DNA from: a virus
Virus record (IMG/VR): IMGVR_UViG_3300023202_000015
Span: 1 to 27,421 of that record
Strand: one strand, 5' to 3'
Length of the DNA: 27,421 nt
Position 1 is the first letter of the stretch. Each line of letters opens with the position of its first letter. Below the pieces are notes generated by a model. The model did no database searches. It was not told the origin of the DNA and saw only the letters and a program-made list of their open reading frames with translations. Both the position numbers and the translations under genes were made by a program. Shown here one piece after another: positions 21,263 through 27,000 of this stretch.

Positions 21263-21649
21263 TTATAATTTTGTTTTTTCTTCTAATTCGTCAATCCAAT
21301 CGTCCAGCATTTGAAAGACCATCTGTATTTCCGTTACATCCGCTTTTTCGTCGTGTTTTTTTAGACGCCCTCTGATTTCTTTAAGAAACGACAAGTCGCC
21401 GTCATTTCGTTCCCAAATTTTATCTTCAATATCGCCTTGTAATTTAAATACCAATTGTTTATAATCTGGTATAGTAACTCCCGTTAATTCATCCACTTTA
21501 TCACACAACCCATCGTAATCGTCTTTAAAATTCTCCAACGATGTTAGTATGTTTCCATCAAAATCAGAACTATTTAGCTTGAAAATGCGGCAAACATCCC
21601 ATGTGAATTTCAGTAATTCCGATTTCTTTAAATTTTCTAGCCTTTCCAT
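21263..21649 (-). CDS. hypothetical acidic protein
   Basis: 128 residues from the ATG at 21649 with GGAGAGG ten bases upstream; an in-frame start at 21673 would overlap the preceding gene. It begins MERLENLKKSELLKFTWDVC and continues with acidic helices (DDYDGLCDKVDELTGVTIPD, FQMLDDWIDELEEKTKL). Unrecognised. It ends with KL-stop followed by the same hairpin as the STG gene. Confidence 0.62.
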   Translation of the reverse strand: MERLENLKKSELLKFTWDVCRIFKLNSSDFDGNILTSLENFKDDYDGLCDKVDELTGVTIPDYKQLVFKLQGDIEDKIWERNDGDLSFLKEIRGRLKKHDEKADVTEIQMVFQMLDDWIDELEEKTKL

Positions 21650-21665
21650 TCTAACGCCTCTCCTG

Positions 21666-22220
21666 TTAAGCATCCTTTACCTCCAAAATCTGAACGCCAT
21701 AAGCGATTATTTTCTTTTGCATGGTTTTGAAATTTGAAGCCCCCGAAGCAGCCCACGCAGCCCTCGTAGCATCCCACGCAGCCCTCGTAGCATCCCTCGC
21801 AGCAGCCCTCGCAGCCCCCGAAGCAGCCCACGCAGCCCACGCAGCAGCCCACGCAGCCCCCGCAGCCCCCGAAGCAGCCCCCGAAGCAGCCCACGCAGCA
21901 GCCCTCGCAGCCCACGCAGCAGCAGTACCTCTCGTTTTCAGATATTTTTTAGCTGATTCGATAGCCCAGCGGGGACGATCATCACCCGAATATTTTTTCT
22001 CAAAAATGTCAATCACTTGTTCTGCTGCAAATATTGCATACCTCACGCACTGATCTTTTGTCATTAAATTTGTGATAGTCCAATTTGCCCAGTCCGCATG
22101 GTTGTCATCAACAAGTCCGTTGCAGATTTCGAGCAAATCAGTTTTTCCATGGTTGATGTACCACTCGAAACCCTCACTACATGGGTTAAGATTTTTCAGT
22201 TTTTCTTTTGTTAGTTTCAT
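21666..22220 (-). CDS. Ala/Trp-rich repeat protein (AAWAA repeats)
   Basis: 184 residues. The first 95 are ordinary (MKLTKEKLKNLNPCSEGFEW, LMTKDQCVRYAIFAAEQVID); residues about 96-163 are an alanine-rich array of AAWAARAA, AAWAASGA and RDATRAAWDAT units. Such C-terminal AAWAA arrays are common in phage accessory proteins and should form long repeated helices. Coding DNA here is far more GC-rich than neighbours. The role is unknown. Confidence 0.72.
   Translation of the reverse strand: MKLTKEKLKNLNPCSEGFEWYINHGKTDLLEICNGLVDDNHADWANWTITNLMTKDQCVRYAIFAAEQVIDIFEKKYSGDDRPRWAIESAKKYLKTRGTAAAWAARAAAWAASGAASGAAGAAWAAAWAAWAASGAARAAARDATRAAWDATRAAWAASGASNFKTMQKKIIAYGVQILEVKDA
21736..21926 (-). repeat. 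Ala-rich imperfect tandem repeat region
   Basis: About 190 bases of shuffled units built from GCAGCCCACGCAGC, GCAGCCCTCGCAGC and CCCGAAGCAGCC words (plus strand). Units are 12-18 bases and not in strict register. It encodes the AAWAA array and is the most GC-rich stretch of the accessory region. Confidence 0.8.
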
Positions 22221-22420
22221 TCTCCCTCCAAGGTTACGCCGTACTTTTTAAACACTCGTCTAACATCGTTTGAATAAATCCCCATATCCCTGCAACGTGA
22301 AATTGGTTCTGATATATTTGTTTCCGCTTCCATTAACTCCATCAAAATCCCATTTAGTTCGGACTGGTGGTCTGCATAGGTGATAAGTTGTCCTTTATCA
22401 TTTCTTTTCGCTTTTGCCAA
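22217..22420 (-). CDS. hypothetical small protein
   Basis: 67 residues from a TTG without a clear ribosome site, overlapping the previous gene by 67 bases; the real start may be an internal ATG near 22351 (MELMEAETNISEP). The recognisable part is AETNISEPISRCRDMGIYSN, then DVRRVFKKYGVTLEGE, a helix-turn-helix-like arrangement. Its stop overlaps the next start by ATGA. Unrecognised. Confidence 0.5.
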   Translation of the reverse strand: MAKAKRNDKGQLITYADHQSELNGILMELMEAETNISEPISRCRDMGIYSNDVRRVFKKYGVTLEGE

Positions 22421-22560
22421 TGTAAGGCTAGTTGGTCTGTCATTGCTCTCGAAAAATCATAAAATTCTTTTTCATCAAGTGCCCCTATATCTACCCTAGT
22501 TTCAGTACCCCTTATTTTTATAAAATTAGGTGGGCGTGTCGCTTCAAATTCCATCCTCAT
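22354..22560 (-). CDS. hypothetical small protein
   Basis: 68 residues. MRMEFEATRPPNFIKIRGTE, then VDIGALDEKEFYDFSRAMTD and LALHWQKRKEM. A strand region followed by two helices. The overlap with the next gene is unusually long for this genome, so the last residues (after KRKEM) may be out of register. The ATG overlaps the previous stop by ATGA. Confidence 0.58.
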   Translation of the reverse strand: MRMEFEATRPPNFIKIRGTETRVDIGALDEKEFYDFSRAMTDQLALHWQKRKEMIKDNLSPMQTTSPN

Positions 22561-22805
22561 TTCTCCTGTTCTGGTGGGGTGTCCTGTTCTAAATTAGAGA
22601 TATATTCCCATTGTTTTTTTGTGTCAATCAAGCCACTTGGCACAAAGTTGCTGTAACACTGCATTGCCCCGAACCATCCATTCACCTGTTTTGTTTTAAA
22701 GTATAACATTCCTGTCTTAAAGTTTTTTTTAACAAAAGTTATGTGGTCACTACTACCATGACTAAAATTACCTAGTGGAATCCATTTGGATTTTTTACCT
22801 ATCAT
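22557..22805 (-). CDS. hypothetical small protein with TPPEQEK tail
   Basis: 82 residues beginning MIGKKSKWIPLGNFSHGSSD with strand-rich GMLYFKTKQVNGWFGAMQCY and a final NLEQDTPPEQEK. The tail resembles that of its upstream neighbour (TPPAQEKQEGEG), and the underlying DNA matches closely. Overlaps its neighbours by four bases on both sides. Unrecognised. Confidence 0.65.
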   Translation of the reverse strand: MIGKKSKWIPLGNFSHGSSDHITFVKKNFKTGMLYFKTKQVNGWFGAMQCYSNFVPSGLIDTKKQWEYISNLEQDTPPEQEK

Positions 22806-23038
22806 CCCTCGCCCTCCTGTTTCTCCTGTGCTGGTGGGGTGGGTATATGTTTGAATCCGACATACTTTCCTTTTATTGCTTCATCATATAAATCACATTT
22901 TGTTTTCATTCCCCCCACATCACGGATTAGGGACTGTTTACACTCGTGCAACTCCGCTTTTATCTTATCATCATAAGTGTGGGCTTCGTAGTTACACGCT
23001 TTATTTATCAATTCTTCTAGCCGTTCTCTTATGTTCAT
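22802..23038 (-). CDS. hypothetical helical protein with TPPAQEK tail
   Basis: 78 residues from the ATG at 23038 that overlaps the preceding stop (ATGA), with GGGGG upstream. MNIRERLEELINKACNYEAH, then DDKIKAELHECKQSLIRDVG: a helical hairpin followed by a flexible acidic tail. Unrecognised. Confidence 0.65.
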   Translation of the reverse strand: MNIRERLEELINKACNYEAHTYDDKIKAELHECKQSLIRDVGGMKTKCDLYDEAIKGKYVGFKHIPTPPAQEKQEGEG

Positions 23039-23835
23039 AGCCGACCCCCTGCTTTGATATATTCTGTGGGGTCGGTGACGTAGGCGTGTATCCAATATCC
23101 CCTATCTGTCAATATGGGGCACTCTCTGTTTTTGCCGAATCCTTCCAAAGTACCAGGCACAAACTCTTTTTTATAATCGGTACCCCAAACCTCCTTGTCC
23201 CAGTACTCCGTGAAATTCTCTGCTGTAATTTCAATAGGCTTATCCGGCAGGTCTCTGTAGCCCTTCCAGCACTCGTGATATTCAGCTTCAGTTGAGGGGA
23301 TGACCTGGTCTATTCTGTACGTCCACGTAATCATTTTTGCAGTGTATTTGGAATTATCAGGAATAACTTTACCGCGATCGTGTTCTATGTGGCCTACCGG
23401 CAAAACCTTCCCCATTAACCAATCCATATCGTCTACCCAATCCTTCGGTCTTTTCGCAAACGTCTTAATCCTGACGTACTTGGCGTTCTCTAGGGTGAGG
23501 GGTTCATTGTCCTTTAATTCGTACATCTCCTGTATTTCTGAGTATGTGAACACCCCTGTTGCAGCACCCTCTAAATTACACAATACTACATAATTTGAAT
23601 GTACCGCAATAACTTTACGCTCCCGCCCATTGTCATCAACTAAAACCGTGCCTTTGTGGCCCATAAAGCCGTCCGGGATTAGAGCATCAAGTCCGGTTAG
23701 GGTTACAAATTCGTCTTTGTTTCTATTTATGTGAAGTGCGCTGTTAAACAAAGAGACAATCCAAAAGCTCGTGTTGACGCTTACATCAATAAATAAACCC
23801 CGATGTCCCGTTTCTTTGTGTTTTACGATTTCCAT
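23035..23835 (-). CDS. hypothetical protein, largest of the accessory cluster
   Basis: 266 residues. It begins MEIVKHKETGHRGLFIDVSV, with strand-rich FVTLTGLDALIPDGFMGHKG and TVLVDDNGRERKVIAVHSNY in the first 100 residues, a middle with RIKTFAKRPKDWVDDMDWLM, and EITAENFTEYWDKEVW later. It looks like two beta domains joined by a helical part. No function recognised. The ATG overlaps the upstream gene by 13 bases. Confidence 0.68.
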   Translation of the reverse strand: MEIVKHKETGHRGLFIDVSVNTSFWIVSLFNSALHINRNKDEFVTLTGLDALIPDGFMGHKGTVLVDDNGRERKVIAVHSNYVVLCNLEGAATGVFTYSEIQEMYELKDNEPLTLENAKYVRIKTFAKRPKDWVDDMDWLMGKVLPVGHIEHDRGKVIPDNSKYTAKMITWTYRIDQVIPSTEAEYHECWKGYRDLPDKPIEITAENFTEYWDKEVWGTDYKKEFVPGTLEGFGKNRECPILTDRGYWIHAYVTDPTEYIKAGGRL

Positions 23836-24017
23836 TTTTCCCTCACGTATTTGTGTACTGTGTACGTTGTGGTGGTGTCACCAAAAGTTCTTTCAAGGTT
23901 ATCAATAAACTCAAAAGCCTCTCTTTTCGTTCCCATAAAAAGCCCGGTTAAGTTTTCAGCCCAGACGCAACCGTCACTACTGATCACAACCCAAATATTT
24001 TTTGGTGGTTTTTTCAT
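23823..24017 (-). CDS. hypothetical small protein (64 residues)
   Basis: MKKPPKNIWVVISSDGCVWA, then LFMGTKREAFEFIDNLERTF and a strand near the end (TYTVHKYVREKWKS). Reads as strand-helix-strand. It overlaps the HTH-like gene by four bases upstream and the 266-residue gene downstream. Unrecognised. Confidence 0.62.
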   Translation of the reverse strand: MKKPPKNIWVVISSDGCVWAENLTGLFMGTKREAFEFIDNLERTFGDTTTTYTVHKYVREKWKS

Positions 24018-24244
24018 TTTGACCCCAAATATTTGTTGATGTATCCAGACACTTTTTTATAAACCCGGTATTGCACCGGCGGAATATTGTGCGCCTGTAG
24101 TTTTGTGATGACGTTGACAGACACGCCCATTTCTGAGCTGGCATCGACCACTGTATGGCGGGCCGCGTCCCTGGCTGCCTTCATGTTTTTTGCGTTGATT
24201 TTTATTGCTTTTTTCAAATCGTACTCCCGGAATAGTTTAAACAT
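24014..24244 (-). CDS. small HTH-like regulator
   Basis: 76 residues. A basic N-terminal part (MFKLFREYDLKKAIKINAKN) is followed by AARHTVVDASSEMGVSVNVI, which reads as a helix-turn-helix with an AA..MGVS..VI core, then RVYKKVSGYINKYL. Probably DNA-binding. It is preceded by a spacer holding a possible promoter and an AT palindrome (24297-24310). Whether it represses its own operon is not known. Confidence 0.62.
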   Translation of the reverse strand: MFKLFREYDLKKAIKINAKNMKAARDAARHTVVDASSEMGVSVNVITKLQAHNIPPVQYRVYKKVSGYINKYLGSK

Positions 24245-24296
24245 TAAATGTAAAGGTAGTCCAACTCTGATTAAAAGTCAAGTGAGAAAAGTTTGA

Positions 24297-24310
24297 ATTA
24301 AATATTTAAT
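24297..24310. promoter_or_regulatory. 14-bp AT palindrome upstream of the HTH-like gene
   Basis: ATTAAATATTTAAT is a perfect palindrome overlapping the stop of the 24298-24513 gene. Thirty bases downstream the minus strand has TTGACT-N17-TACCTT, a moderate promoter match ending just before the HTH-like ATG. The pair looks like an operator plus promoter. Confidence 0.3.
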
Positions 24311-24513
24311 ATTTCCTCGGGATTAACAGTCATGCTTTTGCCGACCATGGGCCCGGTCAGAAATTTCACCACGATTTGAGGCTCGTTTTTTTCTATCAAA
24401 AAACTGTGGCCGTGTATCTGACGCAGCTCCGGGCAGTTGAACCGGTATTTTTCCCCGACCGGGTAAGCCGGGGTCTGATAAAAATCGTCGTTGACTCTAA
24501 CATATGCTGGCAT
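24298..24513 (-). CDS. hypothetical small protein (71 residues)
   Basis: MPAYVRVNDDFYQTPAYPVG, then KYRFNCPELRQIHGHSFLIE and a strand pair ending SMTVNPEEILNI. Mostly beta, one Cys, two His. Unrecognised; overlaps the upstream gene by 17 bases. Confidence 0.62.
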   Translation of the reverse strand: MPAYVRVNDDFYQTPAYPVGEKYRFNCPELRQIHGHSFLIEKNEPQIVVKFLTGPMVGKSMTVNPEEILNI

Positions 24514-24733
24514 TTCTATCCCTCCATGCGTCTATGTATAGATCAATCCGATCCCAGGTGATACCCTCGTCCCGGTGATCTTTTTTCATGTGCTCGAGCA
24601 TTTTCCGGGCCACGTGATACTCAACGAAAGCGCCCAGTTTTTCCGCTCTGTTGATAACATCGTCCACAGTCCAGCGCAGCGATATTTCAAAATTTACGGA
24701 TTCGATTTCGTAAGTCAGTTTTTTCAAATCCAT
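24497..24733 (-). CDS. hypothetical helical protein
   Basis: 78 residues from the ATG at 24733, which overlaps the previous stop (TAATG) and has GGGAGGG upstream. MDLKKLTYEIESVNFEISLR, RWTVDDVINRAEKLGAFVEY and HVARKMLEHMKKDHRDEGIT. Helical, slightly acidic. Unrecognised. Confidence 0.63.
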   Translation of the reverse strand: MDLKKLTYEIESVNFEISLRWTVDDVINRAEKLGAFVEYHVARKMLEHMKKDHRDEGITWDRIDLYIDAWRDRNASIC

Positions 24734-24882
24734 TATTCCCTCCCGTCCCAATAATTTATTTCAGCGCACATACACTCTTCCAACTGACATTCCTCGCAAT
24801 ATTCGACATCGACCTCATTCGCTCCCAGATGTTCGTCTGCCAGCCTCTCTAAATACTGATCAATTCTATTGTTGCCGTACAT
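24733..24882 (-). CDS. small Cys-rich protein (49 residues)
   Basis: ATG with GGGGG five bases upstream, within the end of the RHH gene. It reads MYGNNRIDQYLERLADEHLG, then an acidic Cys cluster CEECQLEECMC and INYWDGRE. The five cysteines in eleven residues suggest metal binding. Unrecognised. Confidence 0.7.
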   Translation of the reverse strand: MYGNNRIDQYLERLADEHLGANEVDVEYCEECQLEECMCAEINYWDGRE

Positions 24883-25090
24883 TGTGACCCCCTAAATTTA
24901 CCTCGCCGTCTCCGCTGACCTCGGTGTATGAATCGCCGAGGAGCGATATATTGCCCTGCAAACACTCAGCTATTAACATCCGCACGACTGTTGACGCGCC
25001 CACCCCCCTTTCCCGGCAGAATACGCCGAATTGTGCTTTCATCGCCGGAGTGACCGGCACAGTGATAAATTCCTCTTTTCGCTCTGTCAT
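24866..25090 (-). CDS. ribbon-helix-helix regulator
   Basis: 74 residues. EEFITVPVTPAMKAQFGVFC at residues 6-25 is the strand and first helix of a CopG/Arc-like fold, followed by RERGVGASTVVRMLIAECLQ as turn and second helix; a polar tail follows. A DNA-binding repressor of early genes is likely. The start has GAGG upstream. Confidence 0.72.
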   Translation of the reverse strand: MTERKEEFITVPVTPAMKAQFGVFCRERGVGASTVVRMLIAECLQGNISLLGDSYTEVSGDGEVNLGGHNVRQQ

Positions 25091-25093
25091 TTT

Positions 25094-25204
25094 TTACCTC
25101 ATTTTGTAGTGATGTTTTTGCATTTGTGTAATTTCCCATGGCCCCGGCGGGGTTTTGAATTTAACCCAGCACCCGCGCCACTTACTGTAGTACTCTGTGA
25201 TCAT
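25094..25204 (-). CDS. very small hypothetical protein (36 residues)
   Basis: ATG preceded by AGAGG. It reads MITEYYSKWRGCWVKFKTPP then GPWEITQMQKHHYKMR. The 'GcWVKFktpPGPWeI' wording looks selected rather than random, and the gene fills the gap between two others with good spacing. Unrecognised. Confidence 0.55.
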   Translation of the reverse strand: MITEYYSKWRGCWVKFKTPPGPWEITQMQKHHYKMR

Positions 25205-25211
25205 TTTGCCT

Positions 25212-25475
25212 CTATATACACCCATAGTGTGCAATCTCAAATTCCAGATATTCATTGTAATCCTGCATACTCATTCCTAAATGATAATCTCGGATTTCTG
25301 ATTTATTTACGGCTATTTTTCTACACCCATCCGCCCAATTGTCTCTAGCTAATTTAGTGTCAAATATTTTTAAATTGCAGGCTATCGACATATTACCGGT
25401 TTTTTCGTTTGGCCATCCTGTGGTAGTGTTTTTTCCACATTTAAACTCTATGCCATAGAAATATTTTTTTCCCAT
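25212..25475 (-). CDS. hypothetical conserved phage protein ('GIEFKCGKNTTTGWPN' type)
   Basis: 87 residues: MGKKYFYGIEFKCGKNTTTG, WPNEKTGNMSIACNLKIFDT, ARDNWADGCRKIAVNKSEIR. A beta-rich protein; I have the impression of a widespread small phage family with the 'YFYGIEF..GxxTTTGxPN..TGxmSIaCnLkvF' core, of unknown function. Good GAGGG ribosome site. Confidence 0.7.
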   Translation of the reverse strand: MGKKYFYGIEFKCGKNTTTGWPNEKTGNMSIACNLKIFDTKLARDNWADGCRKIAVNKSEIRDYHLGMSMQDYNEYLEFEIAHYGCI

Positions 25476-25546
25476 TTTTCCCTCTTTTGTTGTTGTTAGT
25501 CCACCCCCGCCGGAGCGGGACGCACAGGGCCTAAGGACTCCCTGCT
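25476..25546 (-). other. short spacer with GC hairpin
   Basis: Minus strand CCCGC-TCCG-GCGGG (about 25508-25521) forms a compact hairpin between two small genes. No U-run follows, so it is probably an RNA stabiliser or processing element rather than a terminator. Confidence 0.35.
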
Positions 25547-25690
25547 TTATTCGTCACCAAAAGGTGTATAACCTTCGCTGTAGACGTTATATTCCTCGGG
25601 ATCACGCAACCGATCTCCCGCTATATTGTAGTAACACTCTCCGTCATAGTTCTCATATGTTCCCGTAGGTGCGTAGTATTCCATTTCCAT
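25547..25690 (-). CDS. small acidic Tyr-rich protein (47 residues), first gene of the early operon
   Basis: ATG with AGAGG upstream, 29 bases after the predicted start of the strong promoter. It reads MEMEYYAPTGTYENYDGECY then YNIAGDRLRDPEEYNVYSEG. Eight Tyr and many acidic residues; no helix-forming core. Being first behind a strong promoter, it could be a host-directed early protein (DNA-mimic or inhibitor type), but nothing in the sequence proves this. Confidence 0.7.
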   Translation of the reverse strand: MEMEYYAPTGTYENYDGECYYNIAGDRLRDPEEYNVYSEGYTPFGDE

Positions 25691-25725
25691 TGTTTACCTC
25701 TTTTGTTGTTTAACTCTATATCTAT

Positions 25726-25754
25726 AATATAACAAATTATTTAAACAAATTCAA
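25726..25754 (-). promoter_or_regulatory. strong extended -10 promoter of the accessory operon
   Basis: On the minus strand TTGAAT (25754-25749), a 17-base spacer, then TATATT (25731-25726), with TGT just before the -10 (extended -10). The spacer is almost pure A/T. Transcription would start near 25719 and serve the small-gene run. It is the clearest promoter in the window together with 16554-16582. Confidence 0.65.
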
Positions 25755-25762
25755 TATAAAAG

Positions 25763-26058
25763 TTAAATAATGTTTAAATAATCCAGCGAATAGCGACAAA
25801 AGTTTACGTTTTTGGGTGCCGTTTTTAGCCCATAATCGCCGATTTTCATTTTAAGGTCCGTAAAGGCCGTTTTAAGCCGTTTTTGTGGTTGGGGTGGTGC
25901 AGGTGGGTGGGGAGGTGATTGATCGTTGGAATTTGGGCCGTTTCTGGCTGAATTTGATAGCATTTGGCTCGCTTCAATATATGCGTCAAACCAAATCCTG
26001 AGATCCCTCCATAAAAATTATCAAATCCCGGGCCAGCGATGTATCTGTCCCAGTCCAT
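25763..26058 (-). pseudogene. small gene after the helicase, split by a frame break at a T5 run
   Basis: The ATG at 26058 has GGTGAGGT upstream, right after the helicase stop. The frame reads MDWDRYIAGPGFDNF and then, past TTTTT (about 26020), loses sense. One frame over, WRDLRIWFDAYIEASQMLSN, a Pro/Gln linker and RLKTAFTDLKMKIGDYGLKT run to TAA at 25763. One extra T joins both into a 98-residue protein ('GPGFD-F-(W)rdLr-WFDaYieA'), which reads as natural. It could be a real mutation, slippage or a base-calling error. Possibly a replication accessory protein by position. Confidence 0.55.
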
Positions 26059-26061
26059 ACC

Positions 26062-27000
26062 TCACCACGCTCGCATTTGCTCATCAGCTCGTGATATATC
26101 TGATACCACATCTCCCGCGTCTTCAAATCCGCTGCACCAGGGCAAAAATCTGAAGGCATGTTCACCGCATTTTCCATATCGACGATCCTTAATTTTTTGA
26201 ATGTAAACTCTGTTGATGTTGTCATTACCCTTTTTGTCGTCATAGCTTCGATGTACGATAAACCCGTTGTCAGCCATGTTGAACCAGTGAGCTGAATCAG
26301 ATACATCGTATAAGCTGGGTATCGGAAACGTCCCGTCTTTCTTCCTGCCTTGCTTTGATGGGTGTGCAGCTACAAAAAAATGAATGTTGTATTCCCTGGC
26401 TACCATCTGCATACGTGATAAACATCGGCCTATATGGTCAGTTTTGTTCATGCCGGCAGGGACTCCGGTCTCAACTTTGTTCCAGGGGTCAATAACAACC
26501 ATGTTAACCCGATCCGTCAGGGCCTTGAGTATAACGGTGTTGACTATGGATTCCAGATCTGAACCGGCTAAACGGCAGTCTCCGAACACACAGGCGGCTT
26601 TTAGGATTGAAATAGCCTTTTCAAGCTCTTCCGATGTTACTTGACCCTTTCCGTTATATTTACCGCCAAAAGGCTTATCGACCAACTTCTCAACCAGCTT
26701 TTGCAGGTGGAACGATGGAGGGTTATTCTCCGGGCTGTAAAACAGAACTTTCCATTTGTGGTTCGCTATGCAGTTCATCGCAAGGCTGTCAATCCATTCG
26801 CTCTTACCGCTCCCCGGGGTGCCCGAAATGATGTTAAGCTGCCCAAAGGGTGGGATTGTGTAGTATTCGTCAAAAGAGGACCATCCGGTGGTTAGTCCAG
26901 GGGGTATACCGTGCTTGAGTTGTTGTTGTAGTTCTGCATGTACCTCGTCAACATTGACCAGTTCCATGGTCTTTTTCATCAAGTCACGAATTTTAATCAT
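26062..27000 (-). CDS. replicative DNA helicase (DnaB/RecA-like ATPase domain)
   Basis: 312 residues corresponding to the C-terminal helicase half of DnaB-type proteins without the N-terminal collar. Visible are GLTTGWSSFDEYYTIPPFGQ, Walker A GTPGSGKS (60-67), a YSPEN segment after strand 2, Walker B VVID (168-171) followed by DPWN, the sensor strand FFVAAHPSK (208-216) and VSDSAHWFNMADNGFIVHR near the end. It unwinds DNA at the fork; loading would need the upstream partner. The ATG overlaps the upstream gene by eight bases. Confidence 0.88.
   Translation of the reverse strand: MIKIRDLMKKTMELVNVDEVHAELQQQLKHGIPPGLTTGWSSFDEYYTIPPFGQLNIISGTPGSGKSEWIDSLAMNCIANHKWKVLFYSPENNPPSFHLQKLVEKLVDKPFGGKYNGKGQVTSEELEKAISILKAACVFGDCRLAGSDLESIVNTVILKALTDRVNMVVIDPWNKVETGVPAGMNKTDHIGRCLSRMQMVAREYNIHFFVAAHPSKQGRKKDGTFPIPSLYDVSDSAHWFNMADNGFIVHRSYDDKKGNDNINRVYIQKIKDRRYGKCGEHAFRFLPWCSGFEDAGDVVSDISRADEQMRAW

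Noticed and set aside
20455-21926. CRISPR-like appearance of the repeat arrays
   Set aside because: Repeats are contiguous, 12-18 bases, in coding register and have no unique spacers; no cas genes are present.
25846-26306. Alternative open frames downstream of and overlapping the helicase end
   Set aside because: The 25986-26306 frame is a helicase shadow. The 25846-26058 frame is natural only for its first 15 codons and is covered by the frame-broken gene at 25763-26058.
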